DNA of 64,000 nt from Macrosoma leucophasiata (GCA_036365455.1 JAWQUS010000011.1:6902001-6966000); one strand, 5' to 3'; counted from the stretch's first letter, positions 1 through 10,678 are shown. The notes: generated by a model from the letters alone, not told the origin. Numbers and translations are program-made.

Positions 1-283
1 TTTTTTATGTAATGGGAGTGGCAAACAAGCATGCAGTTCACATTGATGTTAAGTAATGACTGCAACCTATAGACACTTACACGAAGACCAAGGTCAAAAT
101 GCAGATGCGTTACCACTCCTGAGGTCTAAGGTGTTACGCCTCCGTGCCGGAAATTACAGGGCCGTACATTACCACCTGACCGGAACACGATAGTGCTGAA
201 CACTACGATTAAGCGGCAAGTATATAAGGTAATGCGGTGGTGCCTGCGCCCGCGAGATCTGTCACTGGAGCACTACCACCAGT
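1..283 (-). mobile_element. BMC1/jockey-type 3' repeat, copy 1
   Basis: This is the most frequent repeat of the window. The sense strand starts with ACTGGTGGTAG, passes GCGGGCGTAGGCACCACC and GCTGCAGTCATCACTTAACA, and ends in ATTACATAAAAAA, so this copy lies on the minus strand with its poly-A tail at base 1. It encodes no protein. The organisation resembles the 3' end of the Bombyx LINE BMC1 (jockey group); that family link is from memory. The copy runs off the left edge of the window, so its tail may be incomplete. Confidence 0.8.
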
Positions 284-401
284 AAAAATGTATCCTTTTA
301 ATCATTCCTTGTTTTGTTTAAGAAACTTCATAGAAAGCTACTTCATTCAACAGAATCCTGTTACTCATTCAGACTACCTACATGACATCGTATGTTAAGT
401 A

Positions 402-803
402 TGTATGTATCTTCACGCCAGGTCCCTAACGGGGTAGGCAGAGAGTGTAGAGCGCCAGATATCCCGGTTCTGACAAACCTCTCGTGCCTCGTCTACCTTC
501 ATCATTCTCTTCATACATGTACGCCGATTCCTAAGACTTTTGACCCCACCATCAGACAGAACTCGACCTATTTGGTCATGGTAGGTCAGTCTTGGTCTTC
601 CTGGGCCTCTGCAACCATCCACATTCGCATTGTATATCTGTTTAGTCATTCGCTCATTCGACATTCTTTCTATATGCCCGAACCATCGGAGCGCATGCCT
701 TTTTTCATTTTTACACTGATACTATCATTCACACAAAGTCTCTTTCTTACATCTTCATTACGAACGCGATCGGTGAGTGATACACCGCAGATCTTGCGCA
801 AAG
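402..803 (-). pseudogene. RTE-like LINE, 5'-truncated copy with 15-bp TSD
   Basis: The minus strand carries the C-terminal end of a non-LTR reverse-transcriptase protein. It reads MSNERMTKQIYNANVDG...GRPRLTYHDQIGRV and ends YPVRDLA-stop; the stop codon is followed at once by a GATACATACATA tail, so there is practically no 3' UTR. This short 3' UTR and short-repeat tail fit the RTE clade. ATCGTATGTTAAGTA occurs at 387-401 and again at 804-818, a perfect 15-bp TSD showing insertion by target-primed reverse transcription. The upstream part (about 664-803) is frame-broken. A longer copy of the same family lies at 60128-61311. Confidence 0.85.
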
Positions 804-818
804 ATCGTATGTTAAGTA

Positions 819-1269
819 CCTAATATAATTACGGAAATAAATACTTTATTGGAGTTGATAAGTATCGCTTTAAGGCAACTTGACGGTTTTCACTAATTCT
901 TACTGTTATATTCTCCAGGAGATGGATAGTATGAAAAATATTACTTAATGCATAGACAAACTTCTTTTGCCCGAATTCGCCAGTAGTGTCTATGTGTAAA
1001 TTCTTCAATGTACTTGTAAAAATCAAAATTTCCAGATTTAGATTTACATAATGTTAGTCTTCATTCTTTGAAGACAAAATTGAAAACCACTTATCTCTTT
1101 GGATTTTTTTGCTAACTCACACATCTCTCATATTTATTTTGTTCTATGGCGAATGTTGTGGTTACTTTTAAGCTATTTATGCATAGATTACTTTGTATTA
1201 CCTATAGCTTCTGTAAACGATAATGTATTGTGTATAAATAGTTGGTAATCCTTTTCTCAAATAAATGAA
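819..1269. other. No recognised feature
   Basis: AT-rich sequence. I see no convincing coding frame or repeat family member in it. Confidence 0.5.
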
Positions 1270-1507
1270 ACATGCAGTTCACATTGATGTAAAGTAATGA
1301 CTGCAGCTTATAGACACTTACACAAAGACGTTACCACGCGTTACCACTCCTGAGGCTCAAGGTGTTATACCTCTGTGCTGGAAATTACAGGGCCGCACAT
1401 TACCACCTGACTGGAACACGATAGTGCTGAACACTACCATTTAGTACCAAGTATATTAGGTAATGCGGAGGTGCCTACGCCCGCGAGCTCCGTCACTGGA
1501 GCACTAA
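1270..1507 (-). mobile_element. BMC1/jockey-type 3' repeat, copy 2
   Basis: Same repeat as at 1-283. The poly-A end is missing (sequence starts at CATGCAGTTCACATTGATG) and a piece around ACGTTACCACGCGTTACC is rearranged, so it is an older copy. Confidence 0.75.
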
Positions 1508-2124
1508 AACGAAAGTGTAACTATGCCAAAAATTTCAGCAAATTCAGATTATTTACTCAGAAGACATTACACATGAAACAAGTTTAGGTACATTAGAAAT
1601 CTTTTCTTATAATTCAATCTATTTGTAAGAAAGGGCTTTTAGCTCATTAAAACTTTGGGCCGCTTTCTGTGCGAACATTCGATACACACCCTTCCGACAC
1701 GAGAAAAGCGTTTTTGATCATGTTCCCAATGATTTATAAGGGCTACCCAATTACGAACTAGAAGCTTGTTTGAATATTTACAGCCTTTTGATAGGAATGT
1801 TCATTAATCTATCTAAGGATTAAGAATCATCATTTTCAATTTATTGCGTCGCAAAATTTTGGAAGAAGATTAACGACATTTCCATTGAAGAAAATGAAGC
1901 CTGTTTTTTAATTGAAAATATTTATCATAATACAAGTACACATCACCAAAGGCCTGTGGTTAAATAATACTGACGATAAGTTTTTAAGCTATTGCATAGC
2001 TTCTATCGCGGGCCTTGAGCGCGGGGACCGAATTCAGAAATTCCGTAACGCAGAAAACCGGACGCTCCGGATTACAAATTTTAAACTCATTTAAAGAAAG
2101 TCATGTATAATTTCGCCGCTCGTG
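1508..2124. other. No recognised feature upstream of tRNA-Leu
   Basis: AT-rich, with short open frames only. It is the 5' flank of the tRNA-Leu gene; tRNA promoters are internal, so no upstream signal is expected. Confidence 0.5.
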
Positions 2125-2205
2125 GGTAGCGTGGCCGAGCGGTCTAGGCGCTGGTTTAAGGCATCAGTCTCTTCGGAGGCGTGGGTTCGAATCCCACCGC
2201 TGCCA
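2125..2205 (+). tRNA. tRNA-Leu (anticodon AAG)
   Basis: Full cloverleaf. The acceptor stem GGTAGCG pairs with CGCTGCC, followed by discriminator A at 2205. Box A is TGGCCGAGCGG and box B is GGTTCGAATCC. The anticodon stem CTGGT pairs with ATCAG (one G-T) around loop TTAAGGC, giving anticodon AAG. A long class-II variable arm (TCTCTTCGGAGG) supports leucine. CCA is not encoded beyond the discriminator, as is normal for eukaryotes. Unlike the tRNA-like sequences elsewhere in the window it has no SINE body downstream, so it is called a real gene. Confidence 0.93.
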
Positions 2206-2211
2206 AGATTG

Positions 2212-2216
2212 TTTTT
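2212..2216 (+). terminator. Pol III terminator of tRNA-Leu
   Basis: A run of five T residues starts 7 bases after the end of the tRNA, the usual position and form of an RNA polymerase III stop. Confidence 0.8.
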
Positions 2217-2423
2217 GTTCATTTTTTTTATTGTTGTATTTAAAAAGTGGCAAATATTAATAGAAAATTATTGTTTCATTTTCTAATTTTTTTTTTTGCA
2301 TTTTATTTCGTTTTGCTTAATTTTAGACAATTATGTAAATGCAATAGCTTTACCGCGGCAGTCCCCGAGTGCCACACGTCTTTTTTTAAAACGAAAACTT
2401 AATGCATAGACAAGGTGTATCGA

Positions 2424-2714
2424 AGGTGGCGGATAAGCACGCAGTTCACATAGATGTTAAGTGATTACTGCAGCCTACAGACATTTACACAAAAACCAGA
2501 GGTCAAACTCTCATGGTCTTATCCCAATTCATTAGATACATTGTCGACCCTGAGACCTTAGTTGTTATGACTCTGCGATAGTTATTACGGGGCCATACAT
2601 TACCGTCTAACCGGAACACGATAGTGCCGAACACTACCATTTGACGGCTGATAGATTATATAATGCGGTGGTGCCTACGCCCAAGAGGCCCTACACTGTA
2701 ACTCTACCACCAGT
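2424..2714 (-). mobile_element. BMC1/jockey-type 3' repeat, diverged copy
   Basis: Recognised by CAGTTCACATAGATGTTAAG, ACCGGAACACGATAGTGC and the end CTCTACCACCAGT. Several indels make it more diverged than the copies at 1 and 39207, so it is probably an older insertion or subfamily. Confidence 0.75.
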
Positions 2715-3127
2715 GATAAGTATAGTTTAGTAACCTCATTAGGATACGTAAAAAGTATAGTATAGTAACCTCATTTTGATACATAAAAAAAAGACTCTGA
2801 ACCTTTTATCCACCCGCCAAGTTTACCTCTAACATTTTCCAAAATCGCGAAGCCTATCTATATCGAAATATTTTGTCTAGTTTGTTTATATTTTGTACTG
2901 ATGGTAGAGTTCCAATGTCAGAACTCAAGAGCGCAAGTACCACCACATTACCAAATCCACACTTCTGAACAATACAGTCGCAAAATGGTGGTATTTAGCA
3001 GCATCATTTTCCGGTTAATGTATGGCTCCTTAATAGTAATTACAGAGACAAGACAGGCTAAGCCTCGAAGTGGCGATGTTTTTGAAATTTTACTTCTGGT
3101 TTTTGTGTATGTTTTCACACTTCTTTC

Positions 3128-3427
3128 ATTATTTGTTTGTGTTTCAATCACGCCGAAACTAGTAAACGGATTTTGCTGGAATTTGTTATACAGGTAGGGT
3201 ATTAGCTGACTAATGGCCAAATACTCAAACGTCACTCAATTTTAAGCAAGTGTTTTATAAAGACAGAAGACTTTTAAGTCCCACTTAGATTTGAGTGACG
3301 TTTGAGTATTTGGCCGGCAGATTATAGGATACTTTTATCCCGAAAAAATGTTCTTATGGGTATGCCATGGGATGATTTGATCAGTTTCCGCGACAAACAC
3401 GCGGGTGGAGCCGCGACCAACAGCTAG
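3128..3427 (+). mobile_element. Lep1-type non-autonomous Helitron, interrupted
   Basis: Contains CAATCACGCCGAAACTAGT, AGGGTATTAGCTGAC, GATTATAGGATACTTTTATC and GCCATGGGATGATTTGA and ends in CAGCTAG followed by T, the CTAG|T end of Helitrons. The 5' end is truncated. A MITE at about 3213-3317 interrupts it between AGCTGACT and AGATTATAGG, as shown by the uninterrupted copy at 11870-12116. Confidence 0.8.
3215..3315. mobile_element. Short MITE with perfect 25-bp terminal inverted repeats
   Basis: GGCCAAATACTCAAACGTCA... at 3215-3239 is the exact reverse complement of 3291-3315. Only about 50 bases separate the arms. It is inserted in a Helitron. The target duplication cannot be read with certainty (TA is possible), so no superfamily is assigned. 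Confidence 0.8.
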
Positions 3428-3850
3428 TTATCTATAAACGGCAGTATTCACTTACTTACTTACTATGCATGTGAACTACATGCTTGTTTGTCACCATCAA
3501 AAAATAAATAGAGCTGACAGATCTTATTCACATCGATCGCTTTTCTTTTAATAAACAAGTTGTGCCCTTGAAATATTACCCACAAAAACATGAAAACAGT
3601 GACCTACATAAAAATTAATGGCCCTATACGCCCTTGTTTACCAACACGACGGCTGAGAATCCCATACTGATCCACTTTTCCTATTAAGGGCAAACTTAAC
3701 TCACTTAAAGGGGCCACTCGAAGTGAGAGCGATAGTGATGTATCACTGTCATGTGAATCGATTCTTTCGTGGGTAATTAAGAGTTGTTTACTTTTTATGG
3801 TTCCGCACTTCAAACAGACAAAACGGCTTGGGTGAAAAGACCTTCGTCAT

Positions 3851-4035
3851 GGTTTAACGACTACTTTCTATCGGTAGCAACTGAGCTCGACGGTTAAACG
3901 TGCCCTCCAAAGCACGGAAACGCGCATTTTTAATTTGCGTCTGGCGGTCACCCATCACACAGCCGACCGCGCCCGTATCGCTTAACCGATTAGATCGCTT
4001 CCGATCTACATCAGCCGCGGAGCCATGCGCGCTTC
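3851..4035 (+). mobile_element. R4/Dong-type 3' UTR fragment
   Basis: Matches the 3' UTR of the element at 21676-24298: TTAACGACT, TCTATCGGTAGCAAC, GTGCCCTCCAAAGCACGGAAA, GGTCACCCATCACAC, ending CATGCGCGCTTC. No coding part is left. Unlike the copies at 42540 and 48720 no (AAT)n precedes it. Confidence 0.75.
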
Positions 4036-4085
4036 ATTTTCATTTACAATTAGTGATAAGCCAATACCAACGCATTTGAAAATGT

Positions 4086-4574
4086 AAAAAACCGGACAAG
4101 TGCGAGTTCGACTCACGTGGTGAGGGTTCCGTAATTTAAATAAATATTTTCGAAAATATTACAGATTTAAAATGCAGGGACATAGCGGTTACGGTGGTAC
4201 CGGCAGAAGGGGGTCATAGTATTAAGAATTTTCGATTTAATTTGAATACTCAAACTTCTTATAGGTTCCAGTAATCTATAGGCAAAGAACTATTTTCCAC
4301 ATTTTTTTCAAAATTTTAAATTTTAAGTAATTTATTTTTCCTTTTATTTTTTTACTTTTCTAAGTACTAGGTTTCATCCTGCTGTTCTTTTTCAATGATC
4401 AAATGAAAGGGGTTGTTGTCAGCATTTCAGATATATTTTTTTTATAATTTTTGCATGAACAAATTTGAAGTTATTTAAGAAAAAAGACGAAAATTGACCA
4501 TTCCCCCTCCCCCCCCCTATCTCCGAAACTCCGAGTCCACCACGCGCGTCGAACTCGCACTTGTCCGGTTTTTT
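4086..4574. mobile_element. Non-autonomous TIR element with 27-bp perfect ends
   Basis: AAAAAACCGGACAAGTGCGA... (4086-4112) is the exact reverse complement of 4548-4574. The inner GAGGGTTCCGTA motif is typical of a very common lepidopteran repeat. No transposase frame is present. Related, decayed pieces appear at about 15680-15760, 18370-18600, 29630-29670 and 43840-43990. Confidence 0.75.
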
Positions 4575-4671
4575 CCTTTTAAGGTACGGAACCCTAAAAA
4601 AGTAAAAAAAGAACAGCAGGATGAAACCTAGTACTTAGAAAAGTAAAAAAATAAAAGGAAAAATAAATTAC
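4327..4671. repeat. Perfect 66-bp inverted repeat straddling the element end
   Basis: 4327-4392 (GTAATTTATTTTTCCTTTTA...) is identical to the reverse complement of 4606-4671. One arm lies inside the TIR element 4086-4574 and the other just outside its right end, so part of the element was duplicated in inverse orientation recently enough to leave no mismatches. Confidence 0.85.
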
Positions 4672-4679
4672 GGGCGATC

Positions 4680-5351
4680 TGAGGTCGAGAAAGTGGAAGA
4701 CGGTTGAAAACGGTTTATCTAGTCTATAACTAGTGGTAAACAGTAAAAAATGTCTAACCCAAAGCCCTTCCCGGATTCAGATCGCCTGTAATTTATTATT
4801 CTTTTTATTGTCATTATACTCGTATTTTCTTACTTTGGTGATGGGTTTCATTCATTATGTTCAATTTTTTTTTTGCTTTAAACATTATCTGCACGGTCCT
4901 ATTAAAACTAAGTCTGGTAGATGCATTATTTAACAATGTTTAATGTCAGTTTAAACTAACTTGGAAAAATAATCATTCAGTAACGTTGACTATGTTTATA
5001 TTATTATTACGTCGGTGAAATTGAACCTCAGTGTTACAATAATCATTATGAACAAGCTAGTTGAAGTTTGATTGAAAATAAAAAGATCCAACGTATGAAA
5101 TGATTTATACGCTTTGTTTACCACAACACTAGATGTGCGTGACCTTAGATTATCTCAGGTTCCTTTTGTGATGTCTGGAACTTTGCCAATTGGTCCACAT
5201 TCATTTGTTAGTATGGCATAAAGCAGGATTCATATCTATGTGCTTTGAAGATGGTTCAATATCAAGATGTGGACAAATCTTTGGGTCGCCTTTTTCTACA
5301 GATCGTTGAGGTGAGGCTACAGTTTGCTCATAAAATTACTGTACTGTGTGT
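4680..5351. other. No recognised feature
   Basis: AT-rich. The short open frame at 4733-4933 has low-complexity composition and no motif. Confidence 0.5.
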
Positions 5352-5542
5352 TTTACTGGTGATAGAACTCGAGTGATGGAGCTCGCGGGAGTAGGCACCA
5401 CCGCATTACCTAATATACTTGCCGCTAAATGGTAGTGTTCAGCACTATCGTGTTCCGGTCAGGTGGTTAATATACGGCCCTGTAATTTCCGGCATGTACG
5501 GCCTGTAATTTTCGGCACAGAGGCATAACACCTTAGGAGGAG

Positions 5543-6527
5543 TAGGGATGCAACATCGTTCTTAAAAACATCGATGTTTAAAAACATCGATGTTCAAACA
5601 AGAACATCGATGTTAAAAAAACATCGCTCATAAGAACGATACATCAATGTTTTGTCGATGTTTTGTTTTTACCTTATGATTCGTTGGTAACAAGAACAAG
5701 AAATACGGTTATCTAAATTAATAAAATATAAATGAATGTAAAAAAAAATTGTATCACATTTCACACTAATATTATAAATGTGAACGTTTCTTTGTTTGGA
5801 AGTTTGGATGTTTGTCGGTCAATCACGCCGAAACTAATGAACTTAGCATTCGGTAATCTGACGATTCCTGCTTTATCCCAGGGGATAAATCTATCCTATA
5901 TCCTATAATCTAAGTCAGCTAATACCCTATCTGTATAACAAATTGAATCAAAATCCGTTTAGTAGTTTTGGCGTGATTGACGGACAAACATCCAAACAAG
6001 GAAACTTTCACATTTCTAATATTAGTGTAGGAGGGTGTTACTAACACCATGTTAGTATGATATAACGAAGCTGAAAAAAACTGACACCTAAGGAGGCTTT
6101 ACAAGTTCGCGTCGCCTTTGAGGCAGGCTGGAAACCGATCCGGGCGGCAAAATCATTTTCACCAACGAATTTTGTCATGCAGTAGCTACCGAGGAAGAAC
6201 TACTCGCCAATGTATTTCAAATATGTAAAATAATATAAACCGAAAAGGAAATCCAAAGTAATTTATACGTATGAAATCAAACACAGCAAATCGAAGTATG
6301 CGCACAAAACGACATGTTATCAGGGTTACGTTCGCGAGCCCACAGACCAATAACCAAGACGCGAGCCGATGGAAAAGATAACGATCAACGATGTCGATGT
6401 TTATGCCGAATATGAACGATGTATCGGCACATACATACATCGCAGATAAAAACATCGATGTGAACATCGATGTTTATGAACGATACCTCGATGTTTCTAA
6501 AACATCGATGTATCGTTTGCATCCCTA
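5543..6527. mobile_element. hAT-like non-autonomous element with ACATCGATGT subterminal palindromes
   Basis: The ends TAGGGATGCAA and TTGCATCCCTA are inverted repeats of hAT type. The right flank is CTCAGGAG, while the left flank keeps only AGGAG after a 4-base loss, so an 8-bp TSD is plausible but damaged. The 10-bp palindrome ACATCGATGT occurs three times near each end (5568, 5584, 5604; 6452, 6464, 6502), a likely transposase-binding array. There is no transposase frame. Two pieces of a Lep1-type Helitron lie inside. Confidence 0.75.
5761..6030. mobile_element. Lep1-type Helitron pieces in head-to-head arrangement
   Basis: 5761-5845 reads TCACACTAATATTATAAATG... CACGCCGAAACTAATGAAC in plus orientation. 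About 5884-6030 reads the same 5' region in minus orientation (CTATAATCTAAGTCAGC ... TTGGCGTGATTGACGG ... CTAATATTAGTGTAG). Neither piece has a CTAG end. Both are nested in the hAT-like element. Confidence 0.7.
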
Positions 6528-6655
6528 CTCAGGAGTGGTAACGCATCTGCATTTTGACCTTGGTCTTTGTGTGGGTGTCTATAAGCTGCAGTCATCACTT
6601 TACATCAATGTGAACTGCATGCTTGTTTGCCACTTCCATTACATAAAAAAGAAGC

Positions 6656-6903
6656 TGAGTTAAATACATACGTTCAAGTATTCACCCCTGTTAGATTGGT
6701 TGACTTCCATTGATTTTGTAGTATTTTTTCATCATTTTGTGCTTTTTAACCGACTTCAAAAAAGGAGGAGGTTCACAATTCGTCCGGATCTTTTTTTTTA
6801 GCACTACTGTATGTAATGTAGTAGTACGATTAAGAGTCAAATATTAGCTCTACCACTATACGCGTTGCTACTTCAATCTAAGGACGTAATCTGCATCCTT
6901 GTT
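6656..6903. other. Short repeat with CGACTTCAAAAAAGGAGGAGG
   Basis: 6750-6795 carries ACCGACTTCAAAAAAGGAGG...TCACAATTCG, a common lepidopteran repeat start that recurs at 19378, 32847 and, inverted, near 37010. The rest shows nothing recognisable. Confidence 0.5.
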
Positions 6904-6911
6904 GCTTTATT

Positions 6912-9900
6912 CCCTTGAGTCCAGATTCCTAACTATGTTTCTTAACAATCTATGAACTGACTGACCAGTAGCTAAGGAGGTACTATAATAGTTTTGCTAT
7001 GCAATATAATTATAGACTTTTTGGTTACTCTATCGTAACTGGTTAGGAAGTAAGATTTTTTGTTCCATTTTCCTAACTGGTTAAAAAATAAGATATTTTT
7101 TTCTTTTTTCCTAACTTGTTTTCTTAACCAGTTATGGAAATGGATAAAATATACTTATTTCATAACCAGTTAAGAAAAAGCGTATAAAAATTCTTCTTTC
7201 ATAGATAGTTATCTTATCTTATTGTGGGGCCAGCTGTTACACTGGGACACTTCGACCCATTGGGATCTTTTGTGTTCACTCCCAAGACCCTATATACTTA
7301 CATCCATGGTCCCTTTAAATATATCTGAGATATATTTAATGGTGTCCCTAATGTACAGTACCTTATAATCTCCCGGTGTAGGATATGCCACCCCGAGGAT
7401 CTTCATACGCTTACCAGCAAGGCCATCACAATGGCATAAGAGATGTTCCATTGTCTCCTCGTGCTCACTACAAGCTCGTCACAGTGAATCTTCACCCAGG
7501 TGCATCCGCTGTAGGTGCTGCCTCGTGCCGAAATGGCCTGTGAAAACTCCATCAATCATTCGCAAACCTTGCCAATTTAATCGTAGGATGTTCTTATTGT
7601 AGATCGTGTCGACCCCTAGAAACCTTTTCGAATGTACCTGTCCCTGGAAGTTCGTCCATTCCTTCAGATGTCGTTCTGCGGCATACGCCCTTAAGGCAGT
7701 GTATGTGGTGCTTGCTGAAATTCCCACGAATGGCTCAGGACCCACTAGTTTGGTATTGGATCCAAGTCTAGCTAGTTCATCGGCCCTTTCATTGCCCCTG
7801 ATGCCTTCATGCCCCGGCACCCATATTAGCCTAACTCTGTTGTGCTTACCTAAATTATTAAGGGTTTGCACACCTTCAAGTATCAGCCTCGAGTTAACTC
7901 TAAACGATGTCAGGGCTTTCAGAGCTGCCTGGCTATCGCTGAGAACGTAAATATATTTCCCGGCTGCACCACTTGACAGACTCTCCTTGGCACATGCCAC
8001 AATCGCACACTTTGACTACACTCGTAGTCACAGCTGTATACTCCAGCCCCTATACCAGCAGTCATCTTGGATCCATCAGTATACCAGACTACGCTGTTGG
8101 GTCCAAGAGAGCGCATTCCCCTTTTCCACTCCTCCCTTGTCGGGATGGTGACGTTGTAGTTCCTATGGAATACAAACGTAGTTAGACATTTGTCACTTAC
8201 CATGTGCAGAACTCTATCAAGCCCAGTGTTGGTCTCGAATCGCGTGTGTTGAAATCTCGGCATGGAGCTGTGCCAATAACCAGCTGTCGCCAGTCTATGG
8301 AGTGCTTTCCTAGCTTCGACCTCAACTGTTATGTGAAGTGGTTCAAGTCCCAAAATGATTTCCAAGGCCGCTGTGGGTGTAGTGCGGAAAGCACCAGAAA
8401 TGGCCATGCATGCCGTTCTCTGTATCTTTCGTAGAAGTTCTCTACATGTCATCAGTTTGGTTCTTGGCCACCACACTATACTACCATATAACAGAATGGG
8501 TCGAACCTTTACTGTATACAGCCATTTTATTACCTGTGGTTTCAGACCCCAGGTTTTGCCATACGTTGATCTGCACCAGCCAAAAATTCTAAGATCCTTT
8601 TGGGTAAAACAGTTAACATGGCCCTTCCACGTGAGCTTTTTGTCTAGTGTTACACCTAAATACTTAACCTCTGTGGACCATTCCAGCTCCACATTACAAA
8701 GAGTTAGTCTCCTTAGTTCTGTTAGAGCCCTTCGTCTTGTAAACGGTATTATCGTAGTTTTGGACGGGTTGATAGTCAAACTATTGTGCTTACACCAGTT
8801 TTCAACCATCATCAGTGCTTTCTGCATTAGAGTTGATACAGTACCCGGAAACTTACCATTGACCATAATGGCCAGGTCGTCCGCATAGCCCACTGTATAA
8901 AAAGCACCCTCGTTGAGCTCAACCAAGAGCGAATTTACAACGAGGCTCCTCAAAAGCGGTGATAGAACCCCCCCTTTGCGGGCACCCTCTCGTTGTTTTC
9001 GCCTTTATGGACTCACCCATTACAGTAGAGTTTATTATCCTCCCCTTTAGCATGCATTCGAACCATTTGCAAAGGGTATCATTAATACCATGCTCTGTTG
9101 CAGCCCTTCTGATGGATAGGAAGGTGGTGCGATCAAATGCTCCTTCCACATCCAGGAGTGCTCCTAGGCATATTTCTTTATTTTCTAGGGCTGCTTCAGC
9201 ACGACTTACCACATAATGTAGTGCAGTTTCAATGGTCTCTGCAATGGTTTCTTCTTTAGTGGACCCTCCCGTATGTGCCTATCCACTAATTTTTCCATTG
9301 CCTTAAGCAGAAATGATTGAAGACTAATAGGTCTATATGATTTAGCCTCCTCGTAGTCTGCCTTACCTGGTTTTGGTATAAATACCACATTTACCTGTCT
9401 CCAAGCCTTCGGTATATAACCAAAGGCCATACAAGCCCTGTATAACCTACAAAGGTGTTTATTAAGTATAGGCATACCTTGTTGTAGCATTACAGGATAG
9501 ATTCCATCCGGGCCAGGGGATTTGAATGGCTGGATGGTTCCCATGGCCCAGGCAATCTTTTTATCGTCTACTACCTTTTTCGCAGTCATCCAGTCATGTT
9601 TACGAGTGTGGCACTGCACTACTTCTGCATGAATCGCATCTTCATCATCATGTAGAACAATAGAGTCCGGAAAGTGTGTGTTTAGCATTACCTCTAACGT
9701 ATCCTTCCTGGATTCGGTTAGTCGACCGTCATGTTTGCGGACTGTCGTAAGTGGACAGTCTTTGGTTGTCGACAACGCCTTCGAGAGTCGCATCCCTTCT
9801 GGGGCACTAGTAATTCTACTACAGTGATCTCTCCAAGCCCTGCGTCCCAAGCGTTTTGCCTTCCTAACTGCATTGCTGTACTGTGTAAGTGCCCTCGAAT

Positions 9901-10062
9901 ATATTTCAAAGTTCTTACAAGCTTTGGCAGTGTTGAAGGCCCGTCTGGCCTCCTGATGGCTCTTCGCTACCTCAGGAGTCCACCATGGTTCCTTTTTACA
10001 ATTACCGTATGCTCTGGGCAGATAGATAGTTAAGAAACATAGTTAGGAATATGGACTAAAGG
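6912..10062. mobile_element. hAT-like MITE interrupted by a LINE
   Basis: The left end CCTTGAGTCCAGATTCCTAA at 6912 and the right end TTAGGAATATGGACTAAAGG at 10062 form an inverted repeat of about 40 bp with few mismatches. CTTTATTC flanks both ends (6904-6911 and 10063-10070), an 8-bp TSD as made by hAT transposases. Without the nested LINE the element is about 330 bp. The interior has TAACTGGTTA-type motifs in both orientations (7030-7180), which may be subterminal binding sites. No transposase is encoded. Confidence 0.8.
7212..10021 (-). pseudogene. LOA-type LINE remnant (reverse transcriptase, RNase H, CCHC)
   Basis: The minus strand encodes, in order: the end of the linker after the endonuclease (CKKEPWWTPEVAKSHQEA, near 9990); reverse transcriptase with KSPGPDGIYP, SYRPISLQ, GALLDVEGAFD and the catalytic YADD (about 8880-8892); RNase H with YTDGSK, DSQAAL and WVPGHEGIRGNERADELA; and a C-terminal CCHC finger (RACSEHEETMEHLLCHC). 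The coding frame would end at TAG, 7290-7292. It is dead: frameshifts near 9210-9245, 8970-8985 and 7985-8010, and a TGA at 7479-7481 replacing the first finger cysteine. The endonuclease is missing (5' truncation). ATAGATAGTTA at 7201-7211 and 10022-10032 is a perfect 11-bp TSD; the minus-strand 3' tail is AATAAGATAAGAT. RNase H plus this RT type points to the LOA clade; a neighbouring I-group clade is the alternative. Confidence 0.9.
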
Positions 10063-10070
10063 CTTTATTC

Positions 10071-10668
10071 AAATTCTGGTAGAAAAACAGTGTTACCTTA
10101 TACAAATTCATTTGCATAATAAAATTTGATTTCTCAATGTTTTCTACACCTGAAAATCGAGTACGTTCCCGTAAAGTTTGAAACGCTAATTACTTCTGTC
10201 TAGTTGACAAGCGCCGAAGTTCATTTTATTTGAACCTGACTTCATTTTCTTTTGTACTTTGATACGCTTTTTATAGCAAAAAGACGGATTAACTTACTAG
10301 GTATTATTTCATCTTAATTAAACGGCGCTTTGGCTCTAATTTATTATCCGAGACGGCGTAAAATCTGATAGCTTTAAGATATAAAACTATAAGTTCGTTC
10401 AAATAGCAATTGCTGAAATATTACTTTTCTTAATGCTTCGAAGCTAGTCAAAATAAATTCATAAATCGCTGTGACTTACGAATTAATAATTAGTAAAGTG
10501 AGTGGATATTTCGACGCAAATCTCTCTACCTACTGTCACAGTAATAAAGCCACTCTTCCGAGATATTATATATTTCGTTAGGGGAAATATGAGAGGAACC
10601 AATGTCAACAGCTTGACGTGTCATTCAATATACTGAATCGTTTTGAAAACATTAACCTGGTTTCGCTC
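10071..10668. other. No recognised feature
   Basis: AT-rich sequence without a supportable gene or repeat. Confidence 0.5.
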
Positions 10669-10678
10669 ACTCATCGAT

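Larger units (their letters stand above)
5352..6655 (+). mobile_element. BMC1/jockey-type 3' repeat split by a hAT-like element
   Basis: The first part (5352-5542) runs from TTTTACTGGTGATAGAACTC to ACACCTTAGG. The repeat resumes at 6528 with CTCAGGAGTGGTAACGC and ends in ATTACATAAAAAAG. In uninterrupted copies these ends are contiguous (CCTTAGGCCTCAGGAGTGG), so the 985 bases between them are an insertion. Confidence 0.85.

Noticed and set aside
392..823. Plus-strand 143-codon frame, and the similar 142-codon frame at 60081
   Set aside because: Antisense to the C-terminal end of the RTE-like LINE; its conservation in two copies follows from the repeat.
7606..9216. Plus-strand open frames of 70-177 codons opposite the LINE
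   Set aside because: Shadows of the minus-strand RT/RNase H coding sequence, whose motifs are unmistakable.
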